Positions 10,111 to 18,307 of a stretch of 64,000 bases of DNA are shown piece by piece; the first letter of the stretch is position 1; each line of letters begins with the position of its first letter. The stretch is from Rhizobium sp. P32RR-XVIII (lineage in GTDB: Bacteria; Pseudomonadota; Alphaproteobacteria; Rhizobiales; Rhizobiaceae). The DNA lies in assembly GCF_012641395.1 (NCBI RefSeq), contig NZ_JABAIH010000004.1:124001-188000 (forward strand), written 5' to 3'. A model generated the notes under the pieces. It worked only from the letters and a program-made list of their open reading frames with translations, had not been told where the DNA came from and ran no database searches. The translations under genes and the position numbers were made by a program.

Positions 10111-10989
10111 TTAGTGGCAGTAGCGAAAGCCTCCCTTTCGCTGCAGCACATCCATGTGGAAGTGCGTTTCGTGCGCGGCGTCGCTTTCCGGATCGAGCAC
10201 GGTCGAAAAATAGAGACAGCCGGAGGCGCTTACCGTGCGCTGGAAGGCGCCGGCGAGCGTCGAGTCCTCACGGCGCGGCTTGACGGCGATGTCCTTGCCC
10301 TTTTCAAAACTGAAGCTTGCGATATCGATGGCGTTGCCGCGGGCGTGCTCGGAGATCTTTCCGGCAAACGCACCGTTGCGCAGGCGGCAGATGTACGAAG
10401 AGGCTTGGTTGATTGTGGTGATTTCGCCCTGATCCTCCGCGGCGACGGCGGCCGCCGGAATGACGCTTTCCTTCATCCAGCGCGCAAGCGCCAGAGCAGC
10501 CGGGCAACGCAGCGTCGCCTCGGGCTTCACTTTGATGCCCGGAAGCGCCTCGGAGAGAGTGATCGGCTTGTCGATACCACAGCCATGACCGTCATCGATG
10601 CGGGTGATGTCCTTGAAGACGGCGCCGATCGCTTGCAGTTCCTTCATGCATTGCGAATGATCGGCATCGCTTTCCGGTTCGATGGTGAGGTTCTGGGCCT
10701 CAAGCGTTCCGGGAGCCGGCGGACCGAACTTCTCCGGCTTTTTGCCCTCCTGCTTCGTTGCCTCCCCTTGCTTTTCATCCTGAGCCGCGGACGGCTTCGC
10801 GGGCGCAGGGCTGGGCTCGTTCGCGGTGGGTGGCCTTGGTTCCGGAACGGGCGCACTCTCGCCAGGCGCCGCGGCCTCGCCTTCGACCTGCGGCTTCACT
10901 TGTGGAACGGGACCCTTGGCGGGGAGACTTGCGCCGGTAAGGGCAAACAGCGCTGCGGTTGCTGCTGCTACTGCGATCAGGTTTTTCAC
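10111..10989 (-). CDS. Extensin-like C-terminal domain protein
   Basis: This exported protein has a hydrophobic N-terminus (KNLIAVAAATAALFALTG), a long Pro/Glu/Ala-rich low-complexity linker, and a C-terminal extensin-like domain. That domain carries conserved His and Asp residues in HARGNAIDIASF and HETHFHMDV, a pattern resembling zinc D,D-carboxypeptidase-type folds. The true role is unknown; a cell-wall function is inference. I chose GTG 10989 because the signal peptide then starts at residue 1, but GAAGG is very close to it. A longer form starting at GTG 11058 is possible; that start would lie inside the trp promoter region on the other strand. Confidence 0.8.
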   Translation of the reverse strand: MKNLIAVAAATAALFALTGASLPAKGPVPQVKPQVEGEAAAPGESAPVPEPRPPTANEPSPAPAKPSAAQDEKQGEATKQEGKKPEKFGPPAPGTLEAQNLTIEPESDADHSQCMKELQAIGAVFKDITRIDDGHGCGIDKPITLSEALPGIKVKPEATLRCPAALALARWMKESVIPAAAVAAEDQGEITTINQASSYICRLRNGAFAGKISEHARGNAIDIASFSFEKGKDIAVKPRREDSTLAGAFQRTVSASGCLYFSTVLDPESDAAHETHFHMDVLQRKGGFRYCH

Positions 10990-11084
10990 GCCTTCAACCG
11001 TCCGTGGTTGCCATCGGAAAGGGGGCAACGCATGGAGGGTGGATTTCGTTGCAATCACCCAGTGTTTTCTTCAAATTGGGGCCC

Positions 11085-11113
11085 TTGCGCTTGGCCGGAT
11101 CTCAGGCTAACAA
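11085..11113 (+). promoter_or_regulatory. Promoter of the trpL-trpE(G) transcript
   Basis: TTGCGC (11085-11090) and TAACAA (11108-11113) are separated by exactly 17 bases. Transcription would start about eight bases later, at or next to the trpL ATG at 11122. This matches what is known of Sinorhizobium meliloti, where trpL is leaderless. Confidence 0.6.
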
Positions 11114-11121
11114 TTCCGCCC

Positions 11122-11166
11122 ATGAAGAAGTCCTTGAACATTGCAGCATGGTGGTGGGCTCGCTGA
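11122..11166 (+). CDS. trpL: Tryptophan leader peptide
   Basis: This 14-residue open frame, MKKSLNIAAWWWAR, has three consecutive Trp codons at 11149-11157, just before the attenuator hairpins and trpE(G). The same WWWAR ending occurs in the S. meliloti peTrpL peptide. When charged tRNA-Trp is scarce, the ribosome stalls on these codons and the terminator downstream is not formed. No Shine-Dalgarno site precedes it, in keeping with leaderless translation. In S. meliloti the peptide and the attenuated RNA also act in trans; whether that holds here is inference. Confidence 0.9.
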   Translation: MKKSLNIAAWWWAR

Positions 11167-11236
11167 GGCGGCCTCGACCAATCGTGTCCAAAGACGACGA
11201 GTGAGCCGCCCGGAAAAACGCCAGGCGGCTTTTTTG
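11167..11236 (+). terminator. Transcription attenuator of trpE(G)
   Basis: The terminator stem is AGCCGCC (11204-11210) with GGCGGCT (11224-11230), followed by a T-tract from 11230. A competing antiterminator is visible: GGCGGC at 11167-11172, just after the trpL stop, can pair with GCCGCC at 11205-11210. Ribosome stalling on the Trp codons would favour the second pairing. The released RNA would be a short trpL transcript of about 110 bases. Confidence 0.85.
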
Positions 11237-11281
11237 TTTTCAGGCCGCCTGTCGTCCAGGCCCCGATAACGGAGTGGAACA

Positions 11282-13471
11282 ATGGTAACGATCCTTCGGG
11301 ATGATGGAGCGGAAATCTACGAGACGCGGGGTGGGGTCACCGTCACGCGGCAGCGCCGGGCGATCCCTTATGCCGATGCCGTGCTATCCTATGTCGACAA
11401 GCTCGACGAACGGCGCGGCGCGGTCTTTTCCTCCAATTATGAATATCCGGGACGTTACACGCGGTGGGATACCGCCGTCGTCGATCCGCCGCTCGGGATT
11501 TCCTCGTTCGGCCGCGATGTCTGGATCGAGGCCTACAACGAGCGCGGCGAAGTGCTGCTCGGCTTCGTGACGGAGCGGCTGAAGACGGTGCGCGAGCTTG
11601 AGCTTGGCGCCTCCACCGCCCGTCGCCTCGACCTCAAGGTAAAGCTGCCCGACCGGGTATTCACCGAGGAGGAACGCTCGAAGATGCCGACGGTCTTCAC
11701 CGTTCTGCGCGCGGTGACCGATCTCTTCTATTCGCAGGCGGATGCCAGCCTCGGCCTTTACGGCGCCTTCGGCTACGATCTCGCCTTCCAGTTCGACGCG
11801 ATCAATCTCAAGCTCACGCGTCCATCCGACCAGCGCGACATGGTGCTTTACCTGCCGGACGAGATCCTCGTTGTCGATAACTATTCGGCCAAGGCCTGGA
11901 TCGACCGTTACGATTTCGAGAAGGGCGGCGTGACGACCGAGGGCAAGAAAGGCGACATCGCACCGGAGCCGTTCAAGCAGACCGACGCGATCCCGCCGAA
12001 AAGCGATCACCGCCCCGGCGAATATGCCGAGCTCGTCGTCAAGGCGAAGGAAAGCTTCCGCAAGGGCGACCTCTTCGAGGTCGTGCCGGGACAGAAGTTC
12101 ATGGAGCGCTGCGATAGCAAGCCTTCCGACATTTCCAAGCGGCTGAAGGCAATCAATCCTTCTCCCTATTCCTTCTTTATCAATCTCGGAAATCAGGAAT
12201 ACCTCGTCGGTGCTTCGCCCGAGATGTTCGTGCGCGTGTCGGGCCGCCGCATCGAGACCTGCCCGATATCAGGCACGATCAAGCGCGGCGACGACCCGAT
12301 TGCCGACAGCGAGCAGATCCTGAAGCTCCTGAACTCGAAGAAAGACGAGTCCGAACTGACGATGTGCTCGGACGTCGACCGCAACGACAAGAGCCGCGTC
12401 TGCGAGCCCGGTTCCGTCAAGGTGATCGGCCGCCGTCAGATCGAAATGTATTCGCGGCTGATCCACACGGTCGACCATATCGAGGGACGGCTTCGCGACG
12501 ACATGGATGCCTTCGACGGCTTCCTCAGCCATGCCTGGGCCGTCACCGTCACCGGCGCGCCGAAGCTCTGGGCGATGCGTTTCATCGAAAGCCATGAGAA
12601 GAGCCCGCGCGCATGGTATGGCGGGGCGATCGGCATGGTCGGCTTCAACGGCGACATGAACACCGGGTTGACGCTGCGCACGGTGCGCATCAAGGACGGG
12701 ATCGCCGAAGTCAGGGCAGGGGCGACCCTGCTCAATGATTCCGATCCGCATGAAGAAGAAGCAGAAACCGAACTGAAGGCCTCCGCCATGCTTTCCGCCA
12801 TCCGCGATGCCAGGGCCGGCAACGCCGGCAAGGCGAGCCGCGACGTCGCTGCCGTCGGCAAGGGTGTCAACATCCTGTTGATCGACCACGAGGACAGCTT
12901 CGTCCATACGCTCGCCAACTACTTCCGCCAGACGGGCGCGACGGTCTCGACCGTGCGCACCCCCGTTCCGGACGAGATTTTCGACCGGTTGAACCCCGAT
13001 CTCGTCGTGCTGTCGCCGGGACCGGGCAATCCGAAGGATTTCGACTGCAAGGCGACGATCAAGAAGGCGCGGGCGCGCAACCTGCCGATCTTCGGCGTCT
13101 GCCTCGGCCTGCAGGCGCTTGCCGAAGCCTATGGCGGCGAACTGCGCCATCTGGCGGTGCCGATGCACGGCAAGCCTTCGCGCATCCGCGTGCTGGAGCC
13201 GGGTATCGTCTTCTCCGGCCTTGCCAAGGAGGTCACCGTCGGACGCTATCACTCGATCTTCGCCGATCCCTCGACGCTGCCGCGTGAGTTCATGATCACG
13301 GCGGAAAGCGAAGATGGCACGATCATGGGCGTCGAGCACACCAAGGAGCCGGTCGCGGCGGTGCAGTTCCACCCGGAATCGATCATGACGCTCGGCGGCG
13401 ATGCCGGCATGCGGATGATCGAGAACGTCGTGGCGCACCTCGCGCGCAAGGTGAAGACGAAGGCGGCTTGA
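11282..13471 (+). CDS. trpE(G): Anthranilate synthase, fused TrpE and TrpG
   Basis: This enzyme makes anthranilate from chorismate and glutamine, the first committed step of tryptophan synthesis. The 729-aa protein joins a TrpE part (about residues 1-510; conserved [12 protein letters not shown] and [13 protein letters not shown] blocks) to a TrpG class I glutamine amidotransferase (about 525-729). The amidotransferase nucleophile is Cys607 in [16 protein letters not shown], with the His-Glu pair in QFHPESIMT. The fusion is typical of Rhizobiaceae. ATG 11282 follows a GGAGTGGAAC site. Expression should be controlled by the attenuator immediately upstream. Confidence 0.97.
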   Translation: MVTILRDDGAEIYETRGGVTVTRQRRAIPYADAVLSYVDKLDERRGAVFSSNYEYPGRYTRWDTAVVDPPLGISSFGRDVWIEAYNERGEVLLGFVTERLKTVRELELGASTARRLDLKVKLPDRVFTEEERSKMPTVFTVLRAVTDLFYSQADASLGLYGAFGYDLAFQFDAINLKLTRPSDQRDMVLYLPDEILVVDNYSAKAWIDRYDFEKGGVTTEGKKGDIAPEPFKQTDAIPPKSDHRPGEYAELVVKAKESFRKGDLFEVVPGQKFMERCDSKPSDISKRLKAINPSPYSFFINLGNQEYLVGASPEMFVRVSGRRIETCPISGTIKRGDDPIADSEQILKLLNSKKDESELTMCSDVDRNDKSRVCEPGSVKVIGRRQIEMYSRLIHTVDHIEGRLRDDMDAFDGFLSHAWAVTVTGAPKLWAMRFIESHEKSPRAWYGGAIGMVGFNGDMNTGLTLRTVRIKDGIAEVRAGATLLNDSDPHEEEAETELKASAMLSAIRDARAGNAGKASRDVAAVGKGVNILLIDHEDSFVHTLANYFRQTGATVSTVRTPVPDEIFDRLNPDLVVLSPGPGNPKDFDCKATIKKARARNLPIFGVCLGLQALAEAYGGELRHLAVPMHGKPSRIRVLEPGIVFSGLAKEVTVGRYHSIFADPSTLPREFMITAESEDGTIMGVEHTKEPVAAVQFHPESIMTLGGDAGMRMIENVVAHLARKVKTKAA

Positions 13472-13527
13472 GGCGAGGGGGCGGCGTGAATAAGTCTAGC
13501 GGGACATTCCCGTGAAGCCGGCGCCCG

Positions 13528-13642
13528 GAGCCCCCTCACCCTAACCCTCTCCCCGAGGGGAGAGGGGATTTTGGAGGTGCCGCACTGTCCCTTCTCCCCA
13601 GCGGGGAGAAGGTGCCCGAAGGGCGGATGAGGGGGGCACTTG
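13528..13642. repeat. Dispersed palindromic intergenic repeat
   Basis: Two linked palindromes stand between trpE(G) and the next gene: CCCTAACCCTCTCCCC...GGGGAGAGGGG around 13539-13567, and CCCTTCTCCCC...GGGGAGAAGG around 13589-13612, followed by GGGCGGATGAGGGGGGCAC, which mirrors the CCCCCTCACCC at the left end. This is the familiar form of the short palindromic elements scattered between rhizobial genes. It probably folds in RNA and may serve as the trpE(G) 3' end. No second copy is seen in this window. Confidence 0.75.
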
Positions 13643-13737
13643 CTCTTCCTCGCAATTTCCAGCAACCCACCGCCTAACCGGTTGACTTCCCGTCCCAAAT
13701 CAGAACATTTCGGGAACGATGAATAAGGAATGTCGTC

Positions 13738-13977
13738 GTGGCCAATGCTGAGAAGTTTATCGTCCTTCCCTACCGCAAGAATCGGGGCAATCTGGTGCCG
13801 GGCGAGATGCGCCAGGCATCGAGCGCCGTGAGTGCAGAGAAGATTGCGAACGCCATGGCCTCGCGCTTCGTCGGTGTCGCTGCCTATGCTGTCATCGTCG
13901 ATGAGGAGTCCGGCGATATGTCATCGCCGCGGCTGCTGGCCCGGCATGGCGAAATTGCCGATCTCAACCCTGCATAA
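13738..13977 (+). CDS. Small hypothetical protein coupled to the DUF2161 gene
   Basis: This 79-aa protein (starts MANAEKFIVLPYRKNRGNLV) has no membrane segment or motif I recognise. The start is GTG 13738, with AAGGAA nine bases upstream. Its stop codon lies three bases before the ATG of the DUF2161 gene, so the two are almost certainly co-transcribed and translationally coupled. Codon use and frame length support a real gene. Confidence 0.72.
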   Translation: MANAEKFIVLPYRKNRGNLVPGEMRQASSAVSAEKIANAMASRFVGVAAYAVIVDEESGDMSSPRLLARHGEIADLNPA

Positions 13978-13980
13978 CCG

Positions 13981-14670
13981 ATGGAAACGTCGCTCTATCT
14001 ACCGGCCAAAGGCTTTCTCGAAGCGGCGGGCTATGCCGTCAAGGGCGAGATCGGCGGATGCGATCTCGTTGGTTTGCGCGAGGGCGAGCCACCGGTGGTC
14101 GTGGTGTGCGAGCTGAAGCTCAGCTTCAATCTCGAGCTTGTCCTGCAGGCGGTCGATCGGGCAGCGATGAGCGACGAAGTGTGGATCGCTGCGCGCGTTT
14201 CCGCCAAGGGACGCGGGCGCGAGGCGGACAAGCGCTATCGCGATCTCTGCCGCCGGCTGGGGATCGGCATGCTCGGCGTCTCCGATACCGGTGAGGTCAG
14301 TGTCATCGTCAGCTCCGTTTCGCCGATGCCTCGCACCAATCCGAAGCGCCGTTCGCGTCTCGTCAGGGAACATCAGCGGCGCCGTGGCGATCCTGCCGTC
14401 GGCGGCAGCACGCGTGCGCCTGTGATGACCGCCTACCGCCAGCGGGCGCTGATCTGCGCCGCTGCCCTCCAGCAGGGGCTGGTCAGGCCGCGCGATATGA
14501 AGGCGCTGGCGCCGGATGCCGGGAAGATCCTGCTCGGCAATGTCTATGGCTGGTTCGAGCGGCAGGACAAGGGCGTCTACGCCTTGACGCCCTCAGGCGA
14601 GGCGGCGCTCATCCGCTGGCCGCAGAGCGTCAGTATCGCCGGCGGCAACGTATCCGACCCGGCAGACTAA
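13981..14670 (+). CDS. DUF2161 family protein, PD-(D/E)XK-type nuclease-like
   Basis: In this 229-aa protein the N-terminal third carries a PD-(D/E)XK-like signature: Glu23 and Asp28 (GEIGGCDLVGL) followed by Glu44-x-Lys46 (VVVCELKLSFN). The middle is basic (RTNPKRRSRLVREHQRRR) and the C-terminus looks like a winged-helix domain (VYGWFERQDKGVYALTPSGE). This matches DUF2161, whose biological role is unknown. The layout of nuclease-like core plus DNA-binding-like tail suggests action on nucleic acid, but that is inference. It is coupled to the small gene just upstream. Confidence 0.82.
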   Translation: METSLYLPAKGFLEAAGYAVKGEIGGCDLVGLREGEPPVVVVCELKLSFNLELVLQAVDRAAMSDEVWIAARVSAKGRGREADKRYRDLCRRLGIGMLGVSDTGEVSVIVSSVSPMPRTNPKRRSRLVREHQRRRGDPAVGGSTRAPVMTAYRQRALICAAALQQGLVRPRDMKALAPDAGKILLGNVYGWFERQDKGVYALTPSGEAALIRWPQSVSIAGGNVSDPAD

Positions 14671-14692
14671 TGGCCTGAGCGTCGGATGCGGG

Positions 14693-15373
14693 CTAGTCCT
14701 GGCGCTTGACGATCCTGAGGTTCATCTCCGAACGCAGTTCGAAGCCAAGCTTCCGGTAGAGCCCAATGGCACCGGTATTCGTCGCATAGGCGTGCAGATA
14801 AGCCGTCGCGCCGGTCGAGGCGATATGGCCGGCGACGAAGCGAAAGAGCAGGGTGCCAAGGCCGCGCCCTTGGAAATCGGGATGGGTGCAGAGACCGCTG
14901 AGCTCGGTGAAACCCGTCTGCCGCAGCCGCTGGCCCGCCATGGCGATCAAGCGACCATCGCTTTTGATGCCCCAGAAGGTGCCGAGCCTCTGCGCGCCTG
15001 ATGTGAAGGGTCCGGGCTTCGTCAGCATGGCGAGCGCGAGCATCTCCTCGGCATCGGCTTCGGTAAGCGGGGCGATGCGAGGGTCGGAGACCGGTTCATG
15101 CGGCGCCTTTGCGACCATCTGCACAAGCGTGGCTTCCAGGATGATGTCGAGGCTGTCAGGAATTGCGATCGGTCCGGCTTCCACAAGCGCCATGGCGTCA
15201 TCGGGTCCCGGAAGCTTCGTCAGCGCCTCGAGACTTTCAGGCGTCGCGTCCACCGACGCGGCAAAGGGTACGATCGTGGGAGGGTAGCGCCGCTCGAGCG
15301 GGCTCCCTTCGGCAAGGCCGGCATGCGCCGTCTGCAGCGCGCTCCAGATCGGACGATCGAGAATATGTGTCAT
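14693..15373 (-). CDS. GNAT family N-acetyltransferase
   Basis: This 226-aa protein has a C-terminal GNAT domain (about residues 95-222) with the acetyl-CoA loop HPDFQGRGLGTLLF and the YRKLGFELRSE end motif. The first 90 residues are a separate, poorly conserved region. Its start codon overlaps the end of the MarR gene by four bases, so the regulator and the enzyme are one operon. The substrate is unknown; co-transcription with MarR suggests a role in resistance or metabolite modification. Confidence 0.88.
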   Translation of the reverse strand: MTHILDRPIWSALQTAHAGLAEGSPLERRYPPTIVPFAASVDATPESLEALTKLPGPDDAMALVEAGPIAIPDSLDIILEATLVQMVAKAPHEPVSDPRIAPLTEADAEEMLALAMLTKPGPFTSGAQRLGTFWGIKSDGRLIAMAGQRLRQTGFTELSGLCTHPDFQGRGLGTLLFRFVAGHIASTGATAYLHAYATNTGAIGLYRKLGFELRSEMNLRIVKRQD

Positions 15374-15879
15374 TTTCTCTCCTCGGGCGCACGGCGCGAG
15401 AGCGACGCTTCCGCCAGCCCATCTTCGATTGCGGCCAACTGATCCAGGATCGGTCCTTCAAGGGCGCCGCAGAGATCGGTGACGGCGGCTGCGATGCGCG
15501 GCCAGACTTCAGTCTTCGAATAGTCGACGAGCCCTTGACCCTTCGCCGTTAGCGACACCAGCCTGCGGCGCTGATCGTCCGGGGCAGGCTGGATATCGAC
15601 GAAACCGAGTTCGAGCAGCTGGCCGACGGTCCGCGTCGCGCCCGGCTGGGTGATGCCGACCGACTGGGCGAGTTCGCCGACCGTCAGCGGCCCAGCCCGG
15701 TCGATCGCTGCCAGGAAAGGGTATTGCCCCGCCTGGATGCCGAGACCCGCTTCTTCGATGATCTGCTGCGTATCGGCTTGCAGGCGCTCGCCGATGCGGC
15801 GCAGCCGGCTGCCGAGAGTCAGGAATCCGGATGCTCGCACGATGTCTTCGATCACAGTCCGCTCCATTTGCATGCGCAT
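15370..15879 (-). CDS. MarR-family transcriptional regulator
   Basis: In this regulator of up to 169 aa, the winged helix is seen at about residues 65-115 (LTVGELAQSVGITQPGATRT with the wing APDDQRRRLVSLTAKG). A perfect palindrome overlaps the proposed start codon, so it very probably represses its own operon with the acetyltransferase. Three ATG codons lie close together (15879, 15873 and 15867). Because the palindrome covers the first, translation may begin at one of the later two. Confidence 0.9.
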   Translation of the reverse strand: MRMQMERTVIEDIVRASGFLTLGSRLRRIGERLQADTQQIIEEAGLGIQAGQYPFLAAIDRAGPLTVGELAQSVGITQPGATRTVGQLLELGFVDIQPAPDDQRRRLVSLTAKGQGLVDYSKTEVWPRIAAAVTDLCGALEGPILDQLAAIEDGLAEASLSRRAPEERK

Positions 15880-15901
15880 TTATATAACGTGTTATATAAA
15901 T
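15878..15901. promoter_or_regulatory. Operator palindrome of the MarR operon
   Basis: ATTTATATAAC and its exact reverse complement GTTATATAAAT stand two bases apart (arms 15878-15888 and 15891-15901). The 24-base site is AT-rich in GC-rich surroundings and touches the marR start. Length and symmetry fit a MarR dimer. It also sits about 30 bases before the putative promoter of the divergent cation transporter, so it could influence both directions. Confidence 0.8.
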
Positions 15902-15930
15902 TGCCAATTCAAGTTTGCAAGCGTTGACCT

Positions 15931-15997
15931 TTGACAAAACACCGATCCTTCCCCATATCACCGGCATTGGCCGCCTGCGCGATTCTCGCGCGGGCGG
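15931..15997 (+). promoter_or_regulatory. Promoter and leader hairpin of the cation transporter-queF operon
   Basis: TTGACA (15931-15936) and CATATC (15954-15959) have a 17-base spacer, placing the start near 15966. Directly after comes a strong hairpin: CCGCCTGCGCGA (15971-15982), loop TTC, TCGCGCGGGCGG (15986-15997), then TTTTGCGTTT. It looks like an early terminator or a 5' stabilising stem in the leader of the operon. No known riboswitch class was recognised. Confidence 0.5.
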
Positions 15998-16054
15998 TTT
16001 TGCGTTTGAATGGGCTAAGTGCTGCAATTCATTCGCATCCGCAGAGGGATCGAT

Positions 16055-16969
16055 ATGGACGGACAAGGCAATCTCACCGTGCAGCGGCTGGCCTTTTGGG
16101 GCATTCCGCTGTCACTCGGCGTCATGGGCCTGAAGATGGTGGCCTGGTGGGTGACGGGGTCGGTCGCGCTGCTTTCCGACGGGCTTGAATCGACCGTCAA
16201 TGTCGTTGCTGCCTGCATTGCCTACTTCGTCATCCGCTATGCGCAGAAGCCGGCGGATCACGACCATCCGTTCGGGCACCACAAGGCCGAATATCTTTCG
16301 GCGGTCACCGAAGGCGCGCTCATCGTCGTCGCGGCGCTGATGATCGTCAACGAAGCGATCGGTCATCTGGCCGCGCCGCGCATGCTCGATGCGCCGGTGC
16401 TCGGTCTTGCGATCAATTTCGGAGCCGGTGTGATCAATGCCGTATGGGCTCGTTTGCTCATCCGCACGGGCCGGAAATATCGGTCGGCGGCCCTTGTTGC
16501 CGACGGCCAGCATATCATGTCGGATGTGGTGACCTCCGTCGGCGTGCTCATTGGCCTGCTTCTGGTGATTGCGACCGGATATGCGATCTTCGACCCGGTG
16601 CTTGCGATCCTGGTCGCCATCAACATTATCTATCAGGGCTGGAAGGTGATCTCGCATTCGATCGGCGGTCTGATGGATCAGGCGGTGGAGCCAGAGGAGG
16701 AAGAGGCAATCAAGCAGGCGATCGCCACGCATGCGGCGGGATCGATCGGCGTTCACGATCTGAAGACGCGTCGCGCCGGGGCGGTCACCTTCGTTGATTT
16801 TCATCTTGTGGTTCCGGCCGCAATGCCGGTAAGGCAGGCGCATGATATCTGCGATCGCCTTGAAGATGCCATCCGCGCGGTGCATCCGGGCGCCAGCATT
16901 GCCATCCACGTCGAGCCCGAGGGCGAAAGGGCCCATGGGATCCGCGTCAAAGTCGTAAGGGACGCCTAA
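16055..16969 (+). CDS. Cation diffusion facilitator (metal efflux) transporter
   Basis: This 304-aa CDF protein exports divalent metal cations across the inner membrane in exchange for protons. About six membrane helices come first, then a cytoplasmic C-terminal domain (about residues 212-304). The histidine-rich loop DHDHPFGHH (68-76) follows helix 2. At the positions of the FieF/YiiP transport site this protein has Glu45, Asn49, His153 and Asp157, whereas FieF has Asp45, Asp49, His153 and Asp157. The metal is therefore uncertain. ATG 16055 has AGAGGG upstream; the open frame begins 12 codons earlier. The stop codon directly abuts the queF start. Confidence 0.93.
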   Translation: MDGQGNLTVQRLAFWGIPLSLGVMGLKMVAWWVTGSVALLSDGLESTVNVVAACIAYFVIRYAQKPADHDHPFGHHKAEYLSAVTEGALIVVAALMIVNEAIGHLAAPRMLDAPVLGLAINFGAGVINAVWARLLIRTGRKYRSAALVADGQHIMSDVVTSVGVLIGLLLVIATGYAIFDPVLAILVAINIIYQGWKVISHSIGGLMDQAVEPEEEEAIKQAIATHAAGSIGVHDLKTRRAGAVTFVDFHLVVPAAMPVRQAHDICDRLEDAIRAVHPGASIAIHVEPEGERAHGIRVKVVRDA

Positions 16970-17434
16970 ATGCCGAAGACCGATGTTTCCAGCCTGTCGA
17001 TGCTGGGCACGCAAACCGAAACAGCCAAGTCGCCGGAAGAGGCGGTGTTGGAAAAGGTGCCGTCGAACCATCCCGGCACCGAGTACGTGGTGCGCTTTAC
17101 TGCGCCGGAGTTCACCTCCCTATGCCCGATGACCGGGCAGCCGGATTTCGCCCATATCGTCATCGACTACATTCCGAACGAATGGCTGGTCGAGTCGAAG
17201 TCGCTGAAGCTCTTCCTGCATTCCTTCCGCAACCACGGCGCTTTCCACGAGGATTGCTCGATCTATATCGCCAAGCGTCTCGTCGAACTGCTCGATCCGA
17301 AGTGGCTCCGGATCGGAGCTTACTGGTATCCGCGCGGCGGCATTCCGATCGACGTCTTCTGGCAGACGGGCAAGCCGCCGGAAGGTGTGTGGCTGCCCGA
17401 CCAGGGTGTTCCGACCTACCGCGGGCGTGGGTGA
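16970..17434 (+). CDS. queF: NADPH-dependent 7-cyano-7-deazaguanine reductase
   Basis: QueF reduces the nitrile preQ0 to the amine preQ1 in queuosine synthesis. The 154-aa protein belongs to the short unimodular type. The nucleophilic Cys is in [15 protein letters not shown], the QueF motif in [20 protein letters not shown] supplies NADPH and substrate contacts. Its ATG follows the transporter stop codon without a gap, so expression depends on that operon. Why a tRNA-modification enzyme should be coupled to a metal exporter is not evident. Confidence 0.96.
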   Translation: MPKTDVSSLSMLGTQTETAKSPEEAVLEKVPSNHPGTEYVVRFTAPEFTSLCPMTGQPDFAHIVIDYIPNEWLVESKSLKLFLHSFRNHGAFHEDCSIYIAKRLVELLDPKWLRIGAYWYPRGGIPIDVFWQTGKPPEGVWLPDQGVPTYRGRG

Positions 17435-17441
17435 GTTTGCG

Positions 17442-18206
17442 TCAGACGTCGTAACTGTCGTCGCCGGACTGATCGTCGGCGAAGTCGTCGTCATTGTTTC
17501 CGTCGTTGCTGTAGTCAGCCTGTCGGATGTCGCTGTCGTTGTTGTCGTCGGCAGCCTGCGGATTCTGGTCGCCGTAGTAGTTATTGATGGTGGTTTCCTC
17601 CGCGGGGGCGCTGGCGTTGCCAAAGGGATTGCTGCCGGAAAAAGGCGAGCCCCAGCCGAGCGACGACATGTGGTTGCCGAAGATGCCGCTCAATGAATTG
17701 GCAAGCAGCATGCCGCCCGCCACGCCGGCCGCGGTACCGAGCGCGCCGCGAAGGAAGCTGCCGCCCGCCGAAGGGGCGCCGGGTTGCGGGTTCCATGGGC
17801 CGCTCGGCGGCGGCTGCATCGGACGGGCGTTGTCGTCATAGCCGCGATCCGGATAGGCCTGGCGCGGCGAGTTCCCCCAGGGTCCTGCGGTCTGCGCCGG
17901 CGGTTGCGCCTGGCCGGTACCGAAGATCGAGCTCAGGAAGCCGCCGCCCTGTTCGGCCTGGTGATGCTGGCTTTCGCCGGCCTCGAGCTGGCGGACACGC
18001 TCTTCGAGTTCCTTGATGTGCTTGGCGGCCGCCTCGAGACCCTTTTCCTGAACGATGACGGCCTGCGCCAGATAGTATGGCGCATAAGGTTGCTCGCGCA
18101 CTTGCTGATCAACGAGGGTCTCGGCTTCGCGGTCCCGCGGCGTGGCGGCGGCGGTGCGGACCCTATCGAACAGGCCCGTAAGCAATTGGCGTTCTTCCGG
18201 TGACAT
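17442..18206 (-). CDS. DUF2076 family protein
   Basis: In this 254-aa protein the N-terminal part is helical (MSPEERQLLTGLFDRVRTAA, then a coiled-coil-like KHIKELEERVRQLE). A Pro/Gly/Gln-rich linker follows, then a Gly/Ala-rich hydrophobic segment (about 165-185, LGTAAGVAGGMLLANSL) and a Ser/Gly/Asn-rich region. The last 40 residues are almost entirely Asp, Asn, Ser and Gly and very acidic. DUF2076 has been described as a periplasmic sensor-like family, but I see no signal peptide. ATG 18206 follows GGAGAC. It is convergent with queF, seven bases apart. Confidence 0.82.
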   Translation of the reverse strand: MSPEERQLLTGLFDRVRTAAATPRDREAETLVDQQVREQPYAPYYLAQAVIVQEKGLEAAAKHIKELEERVRQLEAGESQHHQAEQGGGFLSSIFGTGQAQPPAQTAGPWGNSPRQAYPDRGYDDNARPMQPPPSGPWNPQPGAPSAGGSFLRGALGTAAGVAGGMLLANSLSGIFGNHMSSLGWGSPFSGSNPFGNASAPAEETTINNYYGDQNPQAADDNNDSDIRQADYSNDGNNDDDFADDQSGDDSYDV

Positions 18207-18307
18207 GGCTGTCTCCTTTGTGTTCGTGCGGACGTGACCGTGAGGATGAGGTAGGAACGGATTCGGGCTTTTCAAAGCCGAAGTCCCGTTACATTTCAGT
18301 AAGGTGC

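Noticed and set aside
10078..11166. 362-codon plus-strand frame that ends with the trpL peptide
   Set aside because: It is the complement of the extensin-like gene. Only its last 15 codons are the real trpL frame, and the promoter is placed directly before them.
15940..16054. preQ1 riboswitch before the transporter-queF operon
   Set aside because: Looked for because of queF, but no conserved preQ1-I or preQ1-II sequence is present; only a plain GC hairpin.
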